This document shows positions 1 to 5,530 of a stretch of 7,012 nt of DNA, piece after piece. A program made the translations under genes and the position numbers. The DNA is from UBA4661 sp002405405 (GTDB lineage Bacteria; Bacteroidota; Ignavibacteria; Kapaibacteriales; UBA4661), in the NCBI GenBank assembly GCA_036847245.1, contig DAIUAL010000180.1:1-7012 (forward strand), written 5' to 3'. The first letter of the stretch is position 1, and each line of letters begins with the position of its first letter. The notes beneath the pieces were generated by a model. It did not search any database. It worked only from the letters and a program-made list of their open reading frames with translations, and was not told the origin of the DNA.

Positions 1-224
1 ACTTCGTAGCCTTCCTGCTTTAATGCTGGCAATACGATGTCGCGGTTATTTTTTAAGATTGGAGACGCATACTGTAAAGCTAACCCATAGCACTGTACCG
101 CCGCTAGTACAAAGTTGTAGTTTTCCCAATGCACCGAGTGGCTGAGATTGTATTGATATGTACCTTTTTCAATACGAGCAAGTATCTCGTTTTGTTCCGG
201 TGTGAATGAGGATTCTATCGTCAT
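1..224 (-). CDS. DUF4116 repeat protein, C-terminal part outside window
   Basis: An open frame on the minus strand begins at ATG 224-222 and runs off the window edge after 74 complete codons. The peptide starts MTIESSFTPEQNEILARIEK and then contains a 25-residue unit, WENYNF...QYASPIL, followed by the beginning of another (KNNRDIVLPALKQEG). This is the DUF4116 pattern: a short polar start, a helix ending in Ala-Val, then a second helix ending in YAS. It has the same 25-residue period as the protein at 1194-2009. DUF4116 is a helical repeat family without a defined function. No Shine-Dalgarno sequence precedes ATG 224. The frame is open upstream to a TAG at 369-371, and ATG 315-317 is an alternative start that would add 31 residues. 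I prefer 224 because the family-like sequence begins after it. Confidence 0.72.
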   Translation of the reverse strand, partial: MTIESSFTPEQNEILARIEKGTYQYNLSHSVHWENYNFVLAAVQCYGLALQYASPILKNNRDIVLPALKQEGYE

Positions 225-402
225 AGAGGTATTTTGAAAATGGGAATGTAACTGTGTCGTCAAACTTTTGGCAGGGGGTGATTCTCTTCGGTAGTTCGTT
301 ACCCATGCCGCCACCATGAAAATTACAACGCGTAGTACTAAAAGATGCCATCGGATCTGATGTTGCCACTAGAGAAGAGTTATGTATCGCGTTCGTGGTC
401 TG

Positions 403-412
403 NNNNNNNNNN
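403..412. other. Assembly gap (10 N)
   Basis: Ten consecutive Ns join two contigs. The true distance and reading phase across this point are unknown, so any ORF translated through it is unreliable. On the minus strand it interrupts the 3' part of the nuclease-like gene that starts at 1008. The flanking bases show no repeat that would explain the break. Confidence 0.98.
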
Positions 413-1008
413 GTGCCCCCTAGATCCCATATCTGCACAGAAGGGGTATTGGTTGGCTCATTCGTTGTCAGAGTAATTTCTCGAAGTCCTGTCCACCATT
501 GTTCGCCATGAGTACCACTGTAGGGATTCACGGGAACGCTTTTGTCGATATTGACAAAGTAAGCATGGAGCTTCGGTTGCTTTTTGAGGACTTGTAGCAA
601 CTTAAGAACATCATCGCACATTGCTTCGCTTGAATTCTTCGAAGGAGCGGCTTTGATTTCAATGACGGCATCAACATCGTCGATGGCGACGCTGGCAAGG
701 ATGTCAAAGACCCCATTTTTGTGGGCTTGTAAGAGAATGGGGTTCTTTTCATTTCGATCAGCAAAAACAACAATATCTGAGCGTTGCAATTTATCCATGA
801 CCTTTAACTCCAACGCAACTCGATTCGTTGGAAAGACTGTACGAATATGATGATTATTGACCATTGCTGGTGTTGTTCCGAAAGCAGAACAGAGTTTGCC
901 ATACAATTGTGCTTGAATGGTAGATTCGCGAAGAGCAAGCGTGGGATTGGAGCGATACTCTCTCAAGAGTTCTTCAATTTTTTGTTCGATCATGTGATTT
1001 GATGCCAT
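413..1008 (-). CDS. Putative PD-(D/E)XK nuclease-like protein, 3' end lost in gap
   Basis: The start ATG 1008-1006 is preceded by AAGGA seven bases away, which decides it over Met6. About 198 codons are readable before the gap. I do not recognise the family by name. The layout fits a restriction-endonuclease-like core: a helical N-terminus with Glu28 (LALRESTIQAQLYGKL), then Asp78 in a beta strand (RSDIVVFAD), then Glu117-Ile-Lys119 in VDAVIEIKAA. This gives the order E, D, ExK expected of a PD-(D/E)XK site. Residues 123-165 look like a helix followed by a strand (LHAYFVNID). No signal peptide or membrane segment is visible, so it is probably cytoplasmic. The true stop lies beyond the gap. 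Minus-strand stops in the three phases there are at 380-382, 369-371 and 169-171, and the first two would avoid overlap with the DUF4116 start at 224. Nuclease assignment is inference from motifs only. Confidence 0.6.
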
Positions 1009-1193
1009 GGAGAAATCCTTAAAATGTAAGTCATGAGAAATGATACAGAGTGATGGACACCATGAAGAATTTACGGAAGTGCGCTTGAAAGCGACAATAG
1101 ATCATGTATTCAGCTGGTAACCCAATTTATAGGAAAAATATGGTTGTAGAAATAGTTTTCTTCGCGATTTTTTCTAGTTTTTCCGGGTCGGAA
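1009..1193. other. 185-base spacer, no gene seen
   Basis: The spacer separates the DUF4116 gene from the nuclease-like gene on the minus strand. A small inverted repeat, TTCCG-3-CGGAA, sits at 1181-1193 directly after the DUF4116 stop, but no U-run follows it in the transcript, so it is not a convincing terminator. The ribosome binding site AAGGA of the nuclease-like gene is at its low-coordinate end. No ORF with a ribosome binding site was found. Confidence 0.5.
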
Positions 1194-2009
1194 TTATGTC
1201 CACCGAATGCTTTCTTGTCGGATGGCGAGCATGACAATATCGGGGTCATAGCATAGGGGTTTGGGAACATGATGCAAGAGGTGGGGGTGTTGCCACAGGA
1301 TGTTGAGGATGAATACTTTGTTCTGTTTGAGGTGGTGGGGTGTCGAGAAAAAAGCATAGGGGTTATGATAGACTGCCCAAACTGCCATATCAAGATCATT
1401 GCGAATGGCAGAGGTAGCATAGCGTATAATGGAGTACCCAAGGCGTAGTGTTTGATCTATCCACTCTTTGTCGTTGCGGATATTGAAGGAGGCATATCGC
1501 AACACACGGCAATCATAGGGCAGTAACTCCAGCATATAGGAGCGGTCATTGCGGAGTTCGAAGGGTGCATGGCGCATTTGTCCGGCACCACAAAATTTTA
1601 CTGCCACCTTGAGAAAGCCACGCATCCACTCGATATCTTCTCGTCGCGAGCGTGGTACAAACGCCCATGCACATTCACTATCCCGTATTGCCCTGAAGAG
1701 TACATGAATATCATGCTGTAATCGCTCGGAAGCAAAGAGTATGCACAGATATTCTTCTGCGACTGCTTCTTCGACAATGCTGCTATTATCGCGCAGTTCC
1801 GCACTTGCCCATGCCAAGCAGAGCGGATTTTGCCGTACGCATTCTTCGATGAATGCTTCATTATTGCGTTCGGTGTACGGGTAGAGTTTCATGATGTCTG
1901 CCGCAGAATGGATCTGCTCGATGAGATCGGGGCGTTTGTTATGCTGTGCCAAAGCAAGGAGTTGTTCAACGATTTCTTTATCCGATGATTGTGTGTGAAG
2001 AATAGTCAT
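1194..2009 (-). CDS. DUF4116 helical-repeat protein
   Basis: A complete 271-residue protein. ATG 2009 is preceded by AAGGA eight bases away. After a 47-residue helical N-terminus, the rest is an array of tandem repeats, each beginning with an RND-like turn followed by two short helices. By eye the units are residues 48-72, 73-97, 98-122, 123-152, 153-177, 178-202, 203-227 and 228-252, plus a partial unit at 253-271. All full units are 25 residues except the fourth, which is 30. The clearest are RNDKEWIDQTLRLGYSIIRY... and RNDLDMAVWAVYHNPYAFF. This matches the DUF4116 family, whose role is unknown; such arrays are usually binding scaffolds, which here is inference. There is no signal peptide. 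The upstream DUF3298-like gene ends 35 bases before the start, so the two are likely co-transcribed. A second DUF4116 gene lies at 1-224. Confidence 0.82.
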   Translation of the reverse strand: MTILHTQSSDKEIVEQLLALAQHNKRPDLIEQIHSAADIMKLYPYTERNNEAFIEECVRQNPLCLAWASAELRDNSSIVEEAVAEEYLCILFASERLQHDIHVLFRAIRDSECAWAFVPRSRREDIEWMRGFLKVAVKFCGAGQMRHAPFELRNDRSYMLELLPYDCRVLRYASFNIRNDKEWIDQTLRLGYSIIRYATSAIRNDLDMAVWAVYHNPYAFFSTPHHLKQNKVFILNILWQHPHLLHHVPKPLCYDPDIVMLAIRQESIRWT

Positions 2010-2044
2010 GGGAATGTTCCTTAAAGAAGTCTATGGGAAGAATA

Positions 2045-3367
2045 TCAGTACTTATTTCGTGCGTTATTCATAACACTCCACAGTGGGCTTTGGGGAGCAA
2101 TAAAGGGAGCGAGTACAGTGTAGGGAATGACGACACGAAATGTTCCTTCGGCGAAGGATCCAACGGTATAGGGTGCAAGGTAGATGGCTACTCCTGCAGG
2201 GAGAATAGCAACGTTGCAGTCCGTATCGCGAAGAGCATCGGCAATGGATGTGGTATTGCCTAACACCACATGACTGGCTTGTTGACGGTACAATTCTTTT
2301 ATGACATAGCGATCGATGGTTTGAATGAGCTGTTCGTTAGCATGATTCTTGGTAGCATGATTTGTGGTAGGATGATGTGGCGGATGAAACAGTTCCAGCA
2401 GGGAGAGAGCTTTGGGAACAGATTGTGAGCCATGTTCTGCGTAGAATATCATGGTGGTGGTTGCGCGATAACCATGGGCACCGCCGGCATAGACATCTTC
2501 TTGACGAACGATGGAGAGCAGGGTGTCGCTTTGATACAGCACCGTGCAATCATCATAGCTGAAAGTATCGTGCACCTGGGTTGTGGGTTGTGTTGCACTA
2601 TGCGAGGAAGAGAATGCTTCCATGGCGGAGAGTTCGCTTTCCCGCGATTGCAGGGATTCCGTCATCGGGCTGATAATGGTCTGCATGATTGAGGCAAAAT
2701 GGGGAGCCGTAAGGGGGTAGGTGTACCCAAGACTCCATCGAGGATGTAGAACGCCATAGTACGACACCCATGCAGGGGTATGAAAGGTAGAGTGTTGGTC
2801 ATGGTCAGCGTTTGACCATTGACCAGAAAGCACTGCGGATACAGGTGATGCGGTTGTATCATAACAGAGAGTGATTTCCCAGCGTCCAATGGTCATGGGT
2901 TCGAATGCTGATTTGCTTGGGAGGAATTCGATAAGTTGACATTGTACCTCTGTCGGCGAAATCCAACGAAGCAGATGGGAACGCAGTTCTGTTTCGATGC
3001 CGGTGCGATCATCTCTGTTGGTGCCGATGATGCAATACTGCGAGCGAGGTTGTAATTCTTCATCGAAGAGTTGATGATTGGGCATGAGATGCAGAGTGAT
3101 GGTGCAAGGGCGATTGCCGCAAGTAAGTCGAAAGGTATGCCGATAGGAGCGGTTGCTCGGCAGAGAACCGGTATTTGACCATGCGAAGGTCTGTGATGAA
3201 GAGTCTTGTTTGCGATAACTCTGCTGAGGGAAAAAATGGTTGATGTTGGCGTTATACACAACGACACCTATGCAGATACACAGGATTACTATAGCGATCC
3301 ATACAATGGTGCGAAGGGACATAGTGGACATAGTACAACATTGATTGTAAAGAAAAGCGATGGACAT
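2045..3367 (-). CDS. Membrane-anchored DUF3298-like protein
   Basis: A 440-residue protein. One hydrophobic segment at about residues 19-38 (IVWIAIVILCICIGVVVYN) acts as a signal anchor or signal peptide, leaving the bulk outside the cytoplasmic membrane. The C-terminal part, about residues 265-430, resembles the DUF3298 domain (seen in RsiV-type and related exported proteins). It shows DVYAGGAHGY at 291-300 with the GGAHG signature, then LSLLELF, and near the end a block YTVGSFAEGTFRVVIPYTVL ending in the typical IPY. The middle (60-260) is unassigned, with paired cysteines at 83 and 88. The start is uncertain: Met1, Met13 (3331) and Met16 (3322) all lack a good ribosome binding site, and a TAG lies eight codons before Met1. 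It precedes the DUF4116 gene by 35 bases. RsiV-like DUF3298 proteins can bind lysozyme, but no sigma factor gene is adjacent, so no role is assigned. Confidence 0.75.
   Translation of the reverse strand: MSIAFLYNQCCTMSTMSLRTIVWIAIVILCICIGVVVYNANINHFFPQQSYRKQDSSSQTFAWSNTGSLPSNRSYRHTFRLTCGNRPCTITLHLMPNHQLFDEELQPRSQYCIIGTNRDDRTGIETELRSHLLRWISPTEVQCQLIEFLPSKSAFEPMTIGRWEITLCYDTTASPVSAVLSGQWSNADHDQHSTFHTPAWVSYYGVLHPRWSLGYTYPLTAPHFASIMQTIISPMTESLQSRESELSAMEAFSSSHSATQPTTQVHDTFSYDDCTVLYQSDTLLSIVRQEDVYAGGAHGYRATTTMIFYAEHGSQSVPKALSLLELFHPPHHPTTNHATKNHANEQLIQTIDRYVIKELYRQQASHVVLGNTTSIADALRDTDCNVAILPAGVAIYLAPYTVGSFAEGTFRVVIPYTVLAPFIAPQSPLWSVMNNARNKY
2336..2380 (-). repeat. 15-bp tandem repeat, three copies, inside the DUF3298-like gene
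   Basis: Three adjoining 15-base units lie at 2336-2350, 2351-2365 and 2366-2380, with the plus-strand core GTAGCATGAT. They encode in-frame five-residue repeats (HHPTT-NHATK-NHANE, residues about 331-345). The repeat sits just after the LSLLELF strand of the domain, so it looks like an expanded surface loop. Because the unit is a multiple of three, copy-number change would keep the frame. Confidence 0.75.
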
Positions 3368-3403
3368 TGCTCTGCGAAGATGACAGCGTGAGGGCTATCT
3401 TCT

Positions 3404-3417
3404 CCTCAACAATGAGG
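3404..3417. repeat. Short inverted repeat CCTCA-4-TGAGG
   Basis: A perfect 5-base inverted repeat with loop ACAA, 37 bases upstream of the annotated start of the DUF3298-like gene and therefore probably in its 5' leader. On the minus strand the distal arm forms part of TTGAGGAGAAG. This contains a GAGGAG ribosome-binding-like core, but it is too far from any in-frame start to serve one. Could be chance. Confidence 0.35.
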
Positions 3418-3432
3418 GTAAATTAGGGGAGT

Positions 3433-3455
3433 CATGCGAAAAATATGTTCGCATG
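3433..3455. promoter_or_regulatory. Perfect 8-bp palindrome upstream of DUF3298-like gene
   Basis: CATGCGAA at 3433-3440 and its reverse complement TTCGCATG at 3448-3455 are separated by seven A/T-rich bases. Its inner edge is 66 bases before the DUF3298-like start codon. In neither orientation is it followed by a U-run, so a terminator is unlikely. A two-fold symmetric operator for a dimeric regulator, or a leader hairpin, fits better. The call rests on symmetry and position only. Confidence 0.4.
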
Positions 3456-3493
3456 CAAAAAATGTATCATTGCACGCACTTTTATCAAGACGC

Positions 3494-3514
3494 AAGGGAG
3501 GACTTCCTACCCTT
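3494..3514. repeat. Imperfect inverted repeat, 9 bp with one bulge
   Basis: AAGGGAGGA at 3494-3502 pairs with TCCT-A-CCCTT at 3505-3514, leaving a bulged A and a two-base turn. The GC-rich stem has no U-run on either side. It may be a processed transcript end, a regulatory hairpin or chance. Confidence 0.35.
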
Positions 3515-3670
3515 TCCATGTGTATTTACGGATGAGCAAGATTGTCCTTTGACCGTTCTGTAACGATTCGGCACCGCTTCTGTATGTTCAACGCAGGTCT
3601 CAGCGCGGCGCACTCAACGAACGATTGTATGCATTCTTTGCCATTCAAAAAACCTTTCCCTGCGACATAA

Positions 3671-3687
3671 CCTGAGCTTGTCGAAGG
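3671..3687. repeat. REP-like 17-mer (CCTGAGCTTGTCGAAGG)
   Basis: This 17-mer is the core of a dispersed intergenic repeat that I recognise from many bacterial genomes, often as CCTTCGACAAGCTCAGG on the other strand. It produces strings such as PSTSSG when translated, as it does here. Only one copy is in the window, so its repetitiveness in this genome cannot be shown from this sequence. Confidence 0.45.
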
Positions 3688-3781
3688 ATTTTTGAAATGG
3701 AAGAATCGACTTTTAAAACAATCTCTTACTGTTATCAAGACTGTTCTTCAAGCAACAATTATGCCTTGCATTAAATCTAAT

Positions 3782-3806
3782 CATTCTTATGTAAAGTAAA
3801 AGAATG
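3782..3806. repeat. Inverted repeat CATTCTT-11-AAGAATG downstream of DUF4143 gene
   Basis: Seven perfect base pairs with an 11-base A/T-rich loop, about 75 bases past the stop of the ATPase gene. In the minus-strand transcript it is followed by AUUAGAUUUAA rather than a real U-run. At best it is a weak terminator for the ATPase gene. Confidence 0.3.
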
Positions 3807-3881
3807 TGAATCCACCCTTTCTCCGGGCTGTTAGGAATTCTTTTGGTCATTTTCTTCGATTTTCAGCTTTAACGTAGATTT

Positions 3882-5042
3882 TCAGTTCTTCATTGCTCGT
3901 AATTGTTCTTCGAGAGTTGATGGTGTGCAAACCGATAATTTCGCCATTGGATATGCCGTTTGAAATGTTTGCGGAAATTTGGCTTTGGCAGTTGAGTTCC
4001 ATTTACATTCAATGGCTGACAGAGATTCATCGGTTATTTCAATCAAATCAATTTCTTGCTTTTGTGCGGTGCGCCAAAAGTACTGTCCGCGTGGTGAACC
4101 ATGGTAGATATTCCATTTGCGACGTTCCATGAGAACAAAGTTTTCCCACAAAGCACCTGTATCATTGCGCAATGGCATAGTTTGCATTGCGCGTATACTC
4201 ATGTTTCTCATGCCAACATCACAAAAGTATATTTTCTGCGTTGTACTGAGTTCGGTGCGAAGATTTTTGGCGTATGCAGGAAGACGCCAGAGTATATCGG
4301 ATTGTTCTAAAATCTGTATGTATCGCATAATGGTATCTTTACTGACACCGATGGTACGGCTGAGTTCTGAATATGACACCTGCCCTCCTATTTGCCATGC
4401 TAATGCTTGCAGGAGCTTTTCGATGACTTCCGGTCGGCGAAGTTCTTGATACATAAGAATATCTTTCGTGACATAGCTTTCATACAGATTGCGCAGAATA
4501 TCTTCGAGAATGCTCTCTTCCCCGCGCATAGTCGCTACGCAATCCGGGTATAGTCCATAGCGCAGGATATTGGGCAGTAGTCGCTGTGCTTCGAGCATTC
4601 CATAATGATCGGATAGCTCTACATAGGATAGCGGAAATAAATGATAGACGAATTTACGTCCGGTAAGTGGTTCTGCGGTACGCTCCGTGAGTTCTAATGC
4701 GGATGAACCGGTGGCAATTACCTGCACATGCGGAAAATTATCTACCATGAGTTTGAGGGTGATGCCAATGTTCTGAACGCGCTGAGCTTCATCAATGACA
4801 ATGAGTTTTGCAGTACCAATCAATGAACGTAAGGTTGTACTTGTTGCCGATATGAGAGCTGAACGTATGTCGGGTTCATCGCAATTCCACAATTGCCAGC
4901 GTATTCCCTGTTCTTTTTCTGCGTGTTCCGCAAGGGATCGCACCAATGTTGTTTTGCCGACTTGACGAGCACCGATGAGAATGATGGCTTTACCCCGAAA
5001 AAGGCGTTCTTGGATTATGGGCGTGAGATGGCGAGGAATCAT
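3882..5042 (-). CDS. ATPase with AAA_14 and DUF4143 domains
   Basis: A 386-residue protein counted from ATG 5042. The frame opens at a TTG 17 codons earlier (5093), but MIPRHLTPIIQERLF is the usual beginning of this family, so the ATG is preferred. Domains in order: P-loop ATPase with Walker A GARQVGKTT (24-32), Walker B LIVIDEAQ (80-87) and ATGSS sensor region (110-114); a winged-helix-like stretch at about 215-250 (YSELSRTIGVSKDTIMRYI); then the DUF4143 nuclease-like fold with E300 (GALWENFVLMER), D332 (QEIDLIE) and E345-x-K347 (AIECKW). The PD-(D/E)XK residues therefore appear intact. Length and architecture are normal for the family, which is abundant in bacteria and archaea and often varies between strains. 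Its substrate is not established. No partner gene is adjacent. A TATAAT box lies 83 bases upstream of the ATG. Confidence 0.93.
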   Translation of the reverse strand: MIPRHLTPIIQERLFRGKAIILIGARQVGKTTLVRSLAEHAEKEQGIRWQLWNCDEPDIRSALISATSTTLRSLIGTAKLIVIDEAQRVQNIGITLKLMVDNFPHVQVIATGSSALELTERTAEPLTGRKFVYHLFPLSYVELSDHYGMLEAQRLLPNILRYGLYPDCVATMRGEESILEDILRNLYESYVTKDILMYQELRRPEVIEKLLQALAWQIGGQVSYSELSRTIGVSKDTIMRYIQILEQSDILWRLPAYAKNLRTELSTTQKIYFCDVGMRNMSIRAMQTMPLRNDTGALWENFVLMERRKWNIYHGSPRGQYFWRTAQKQEIDLIEITDESLSAIECKWNSTAKAKFPQTFQTAYPMAKLSVCTPSTLEEQLRAMKN

Positions 5043-5124
5043 GCTATAGAAGAAAGACGATGAATATGTGCTGAATATTATCAATTTTAGCAAATATACT
5101 CGCCAAAAATAATAATAATCAGCG

Positions 5125-5130
5125 ATTATA
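5125..5130 (-). promoter_or_regulatory. Candidate -10 box (TATAAT) for the DUF4143 ATPase gene
   Basis: The minus strand reads TGTATAATCGC, a perfect TATAAT hexamer preceded by TG. It lies 83 bases before ATG 5042, within a very A/T-rich stretch, and just downstream of a terminator-like hairpin. The best -35 position (about 5148-5153) reads AAAGAA, which is poor, so the call rests on the -10 match and the location. Confidence 0.35.
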
Positions 5131-5182
5131 CAGCAATATTCACTTTTTTCTTTGATAGACTGTACAGAAGGAATGAGTACTG

Positions 5183-5218
5183 AAAAAGTGTATTAGTGTT
5201 ATTGCAATTTAATACACC
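5183..5218 (-). terminator. Terminator-like hairpin after the 43-codon ORF
   Basis: In the minus-strand transcript GUGUAUUA (5217-5210) pairs with UAAUACAC (5195-5188), with one extra G-U pair at 5218/5187, a 14-base loop and then UUUUUC. The stem is A/U-rich, so it is not strong. It starts 34 bases after the stop of the small ORF at 5252 and is followed by the candidate promoter of the ATPase gene. A competing 7-base inverted repeat (TTATTGC 5199-5205 with GCAATAA 5234-5240) overlaps its loop. Confidence 0.4.
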
Positions 5219-5251
5219 ATACACATTCAAAAAGCAATAACTACTATACAG

Positions 5252-5383
5252 TTACCACTTAAACACCATTGCAGTACGAAGATCTTTGTAGAAAAGCGCA
5301 CAAATAAGGCAAATAAGGCAAGAGGAATAAAAGTACAGTGTTATTTTATTGACGGTTTGTTGTCGGTTTATTGACACCATCAT
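5252..5383 (-). CDS. Candidate 43-residue membrane protein
   Basis: A short frame, ATG 5383 to TAA 5252, of 43 codons. The ATG is preceded by an unusually strong A/G tract (AAAGGGAAGGGGGGAAT, 5384-5400), whose AGGGG core resembles the binding site used by fas1 in this window. A second ATG follows immediately. The peptide has a basic, polar start (MMVSINRQQTVNK), a hydrophobic helix of about 19 residues (ITLYFYSSCLICLICALFY) and a charged end (KDLRTAMVFKW), as in a single-pass small membrane protein. A terminator-like hairpin follows within 35 bases. Two DNA tandem repeats lie within it, one coding LICLIC. I know no homologue. It could be a chance ORF in A/T-rich DNA, and codon statistics cannot decide at this length. 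Confidence 0.38.
   Translation of the reverse strand: MMVSINRQQTVNKITLYFYSSCLICLICALFYKDLRTAMVFKW
5301..5318. repeat. 9-bp tandem repeat, two copies
   Basis: CAAATAAGG occurs twice head to tail at 5301-5309 and 5310-5318. Read on the minus strand it encodes the LIC-LIC doublet in the hydrophobic segment of the small ORF at 5252-5383, keeping frame. Confidence 0.6.
5349..5381. repeat. 11-bp degenerate tandem repeat
   Basis: TTGACGGTTTG (5349-5359) and TTGTCGGTTTA (5360-5370) differ at two positions and are followed by a partial third unit beginning TTGACACC (5371). The array covers the first codons of the small minus-strand ORF. It could alternatively be a cluster of protein-binding half-sites. 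Confidence 0.45.
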
Positions 5384-5530
5384 ATTCCCCCCTTCCCTTT
5401 TTGTTTCTGTCGAACCACATTTCTAGCTGATGTTCCCTCTTCGGTTTGCTTGCCAAACTCACTGAAAACTACCATCCTTCAACTATTCGTCCCTTGCAGT
5501 GCAGTGTGATTCCCACATTAAAACGAATAC

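Larger units (their letters stand above)
3368..3881. other. 514-base intergenic region without a convincing gene
   Basis: Lies between the stop of the DUF4143 ATPase and the start of the DUF3298-like gene, both on the minus strand. It holds four inverted repeats (3404-3417, 3433-3455, 3494-3514, 3782-3806), a REP-like 17-mer at 3671-3687 and a 10-base direct repeat (TTATCAAGAC at 3482-3491 and 3732-3741). A 70-codon minus-strand frame at 3526-3738 has low-complexity content and encodes the PSTSSG string typical of translated REP-type sequence. It is not called a gene. No clear -10/-35 pair for the DUF3298-like gene is visible. Confidence 0.6.

Noticed and set aside
1127..1441. Minus-strand 104-codon frame overlapping the end of the DUF4116 gene
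   Set aside because: It is out of frame with the repeat array, has no domain, and starts inside a conserved repeat unit.
2432..2692. Plus-strand frames opposite the DUF3298-like gene
   Set aside because: They are shadows of a well-supported minus-strand gene, without ribosome binding sites or domain resemblance.
3434..3535. Plus-strand 33-codon frame (MRKICSHAKNVSLH...) after an AGGGGAG tract
   Set aside because: The purine tract gives a plausible binding site, but the peptide is short, featureless and overlaps the palindrome and hairpin at 3433-3514. All neighbours are on the other strand.
3526..3738. Minus-strand 70-codon frame in the DUF4143/DUF3298 spacer
   Set aside because: The composition is arbitrary and it contains the PSTSSG string made by translating REP-type DNA. 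There is no ribosome binding site or recognisable domain.
5043..5093. TTG start 17 codons upstream in the DUF4143 ATPase gene
   Set aside because: The added residues are A/T-rich and hydrophobic without family resemblance, while MIPRHL is the typical family start. The TATAAT box would still allow either, so this is a preference, not proof.
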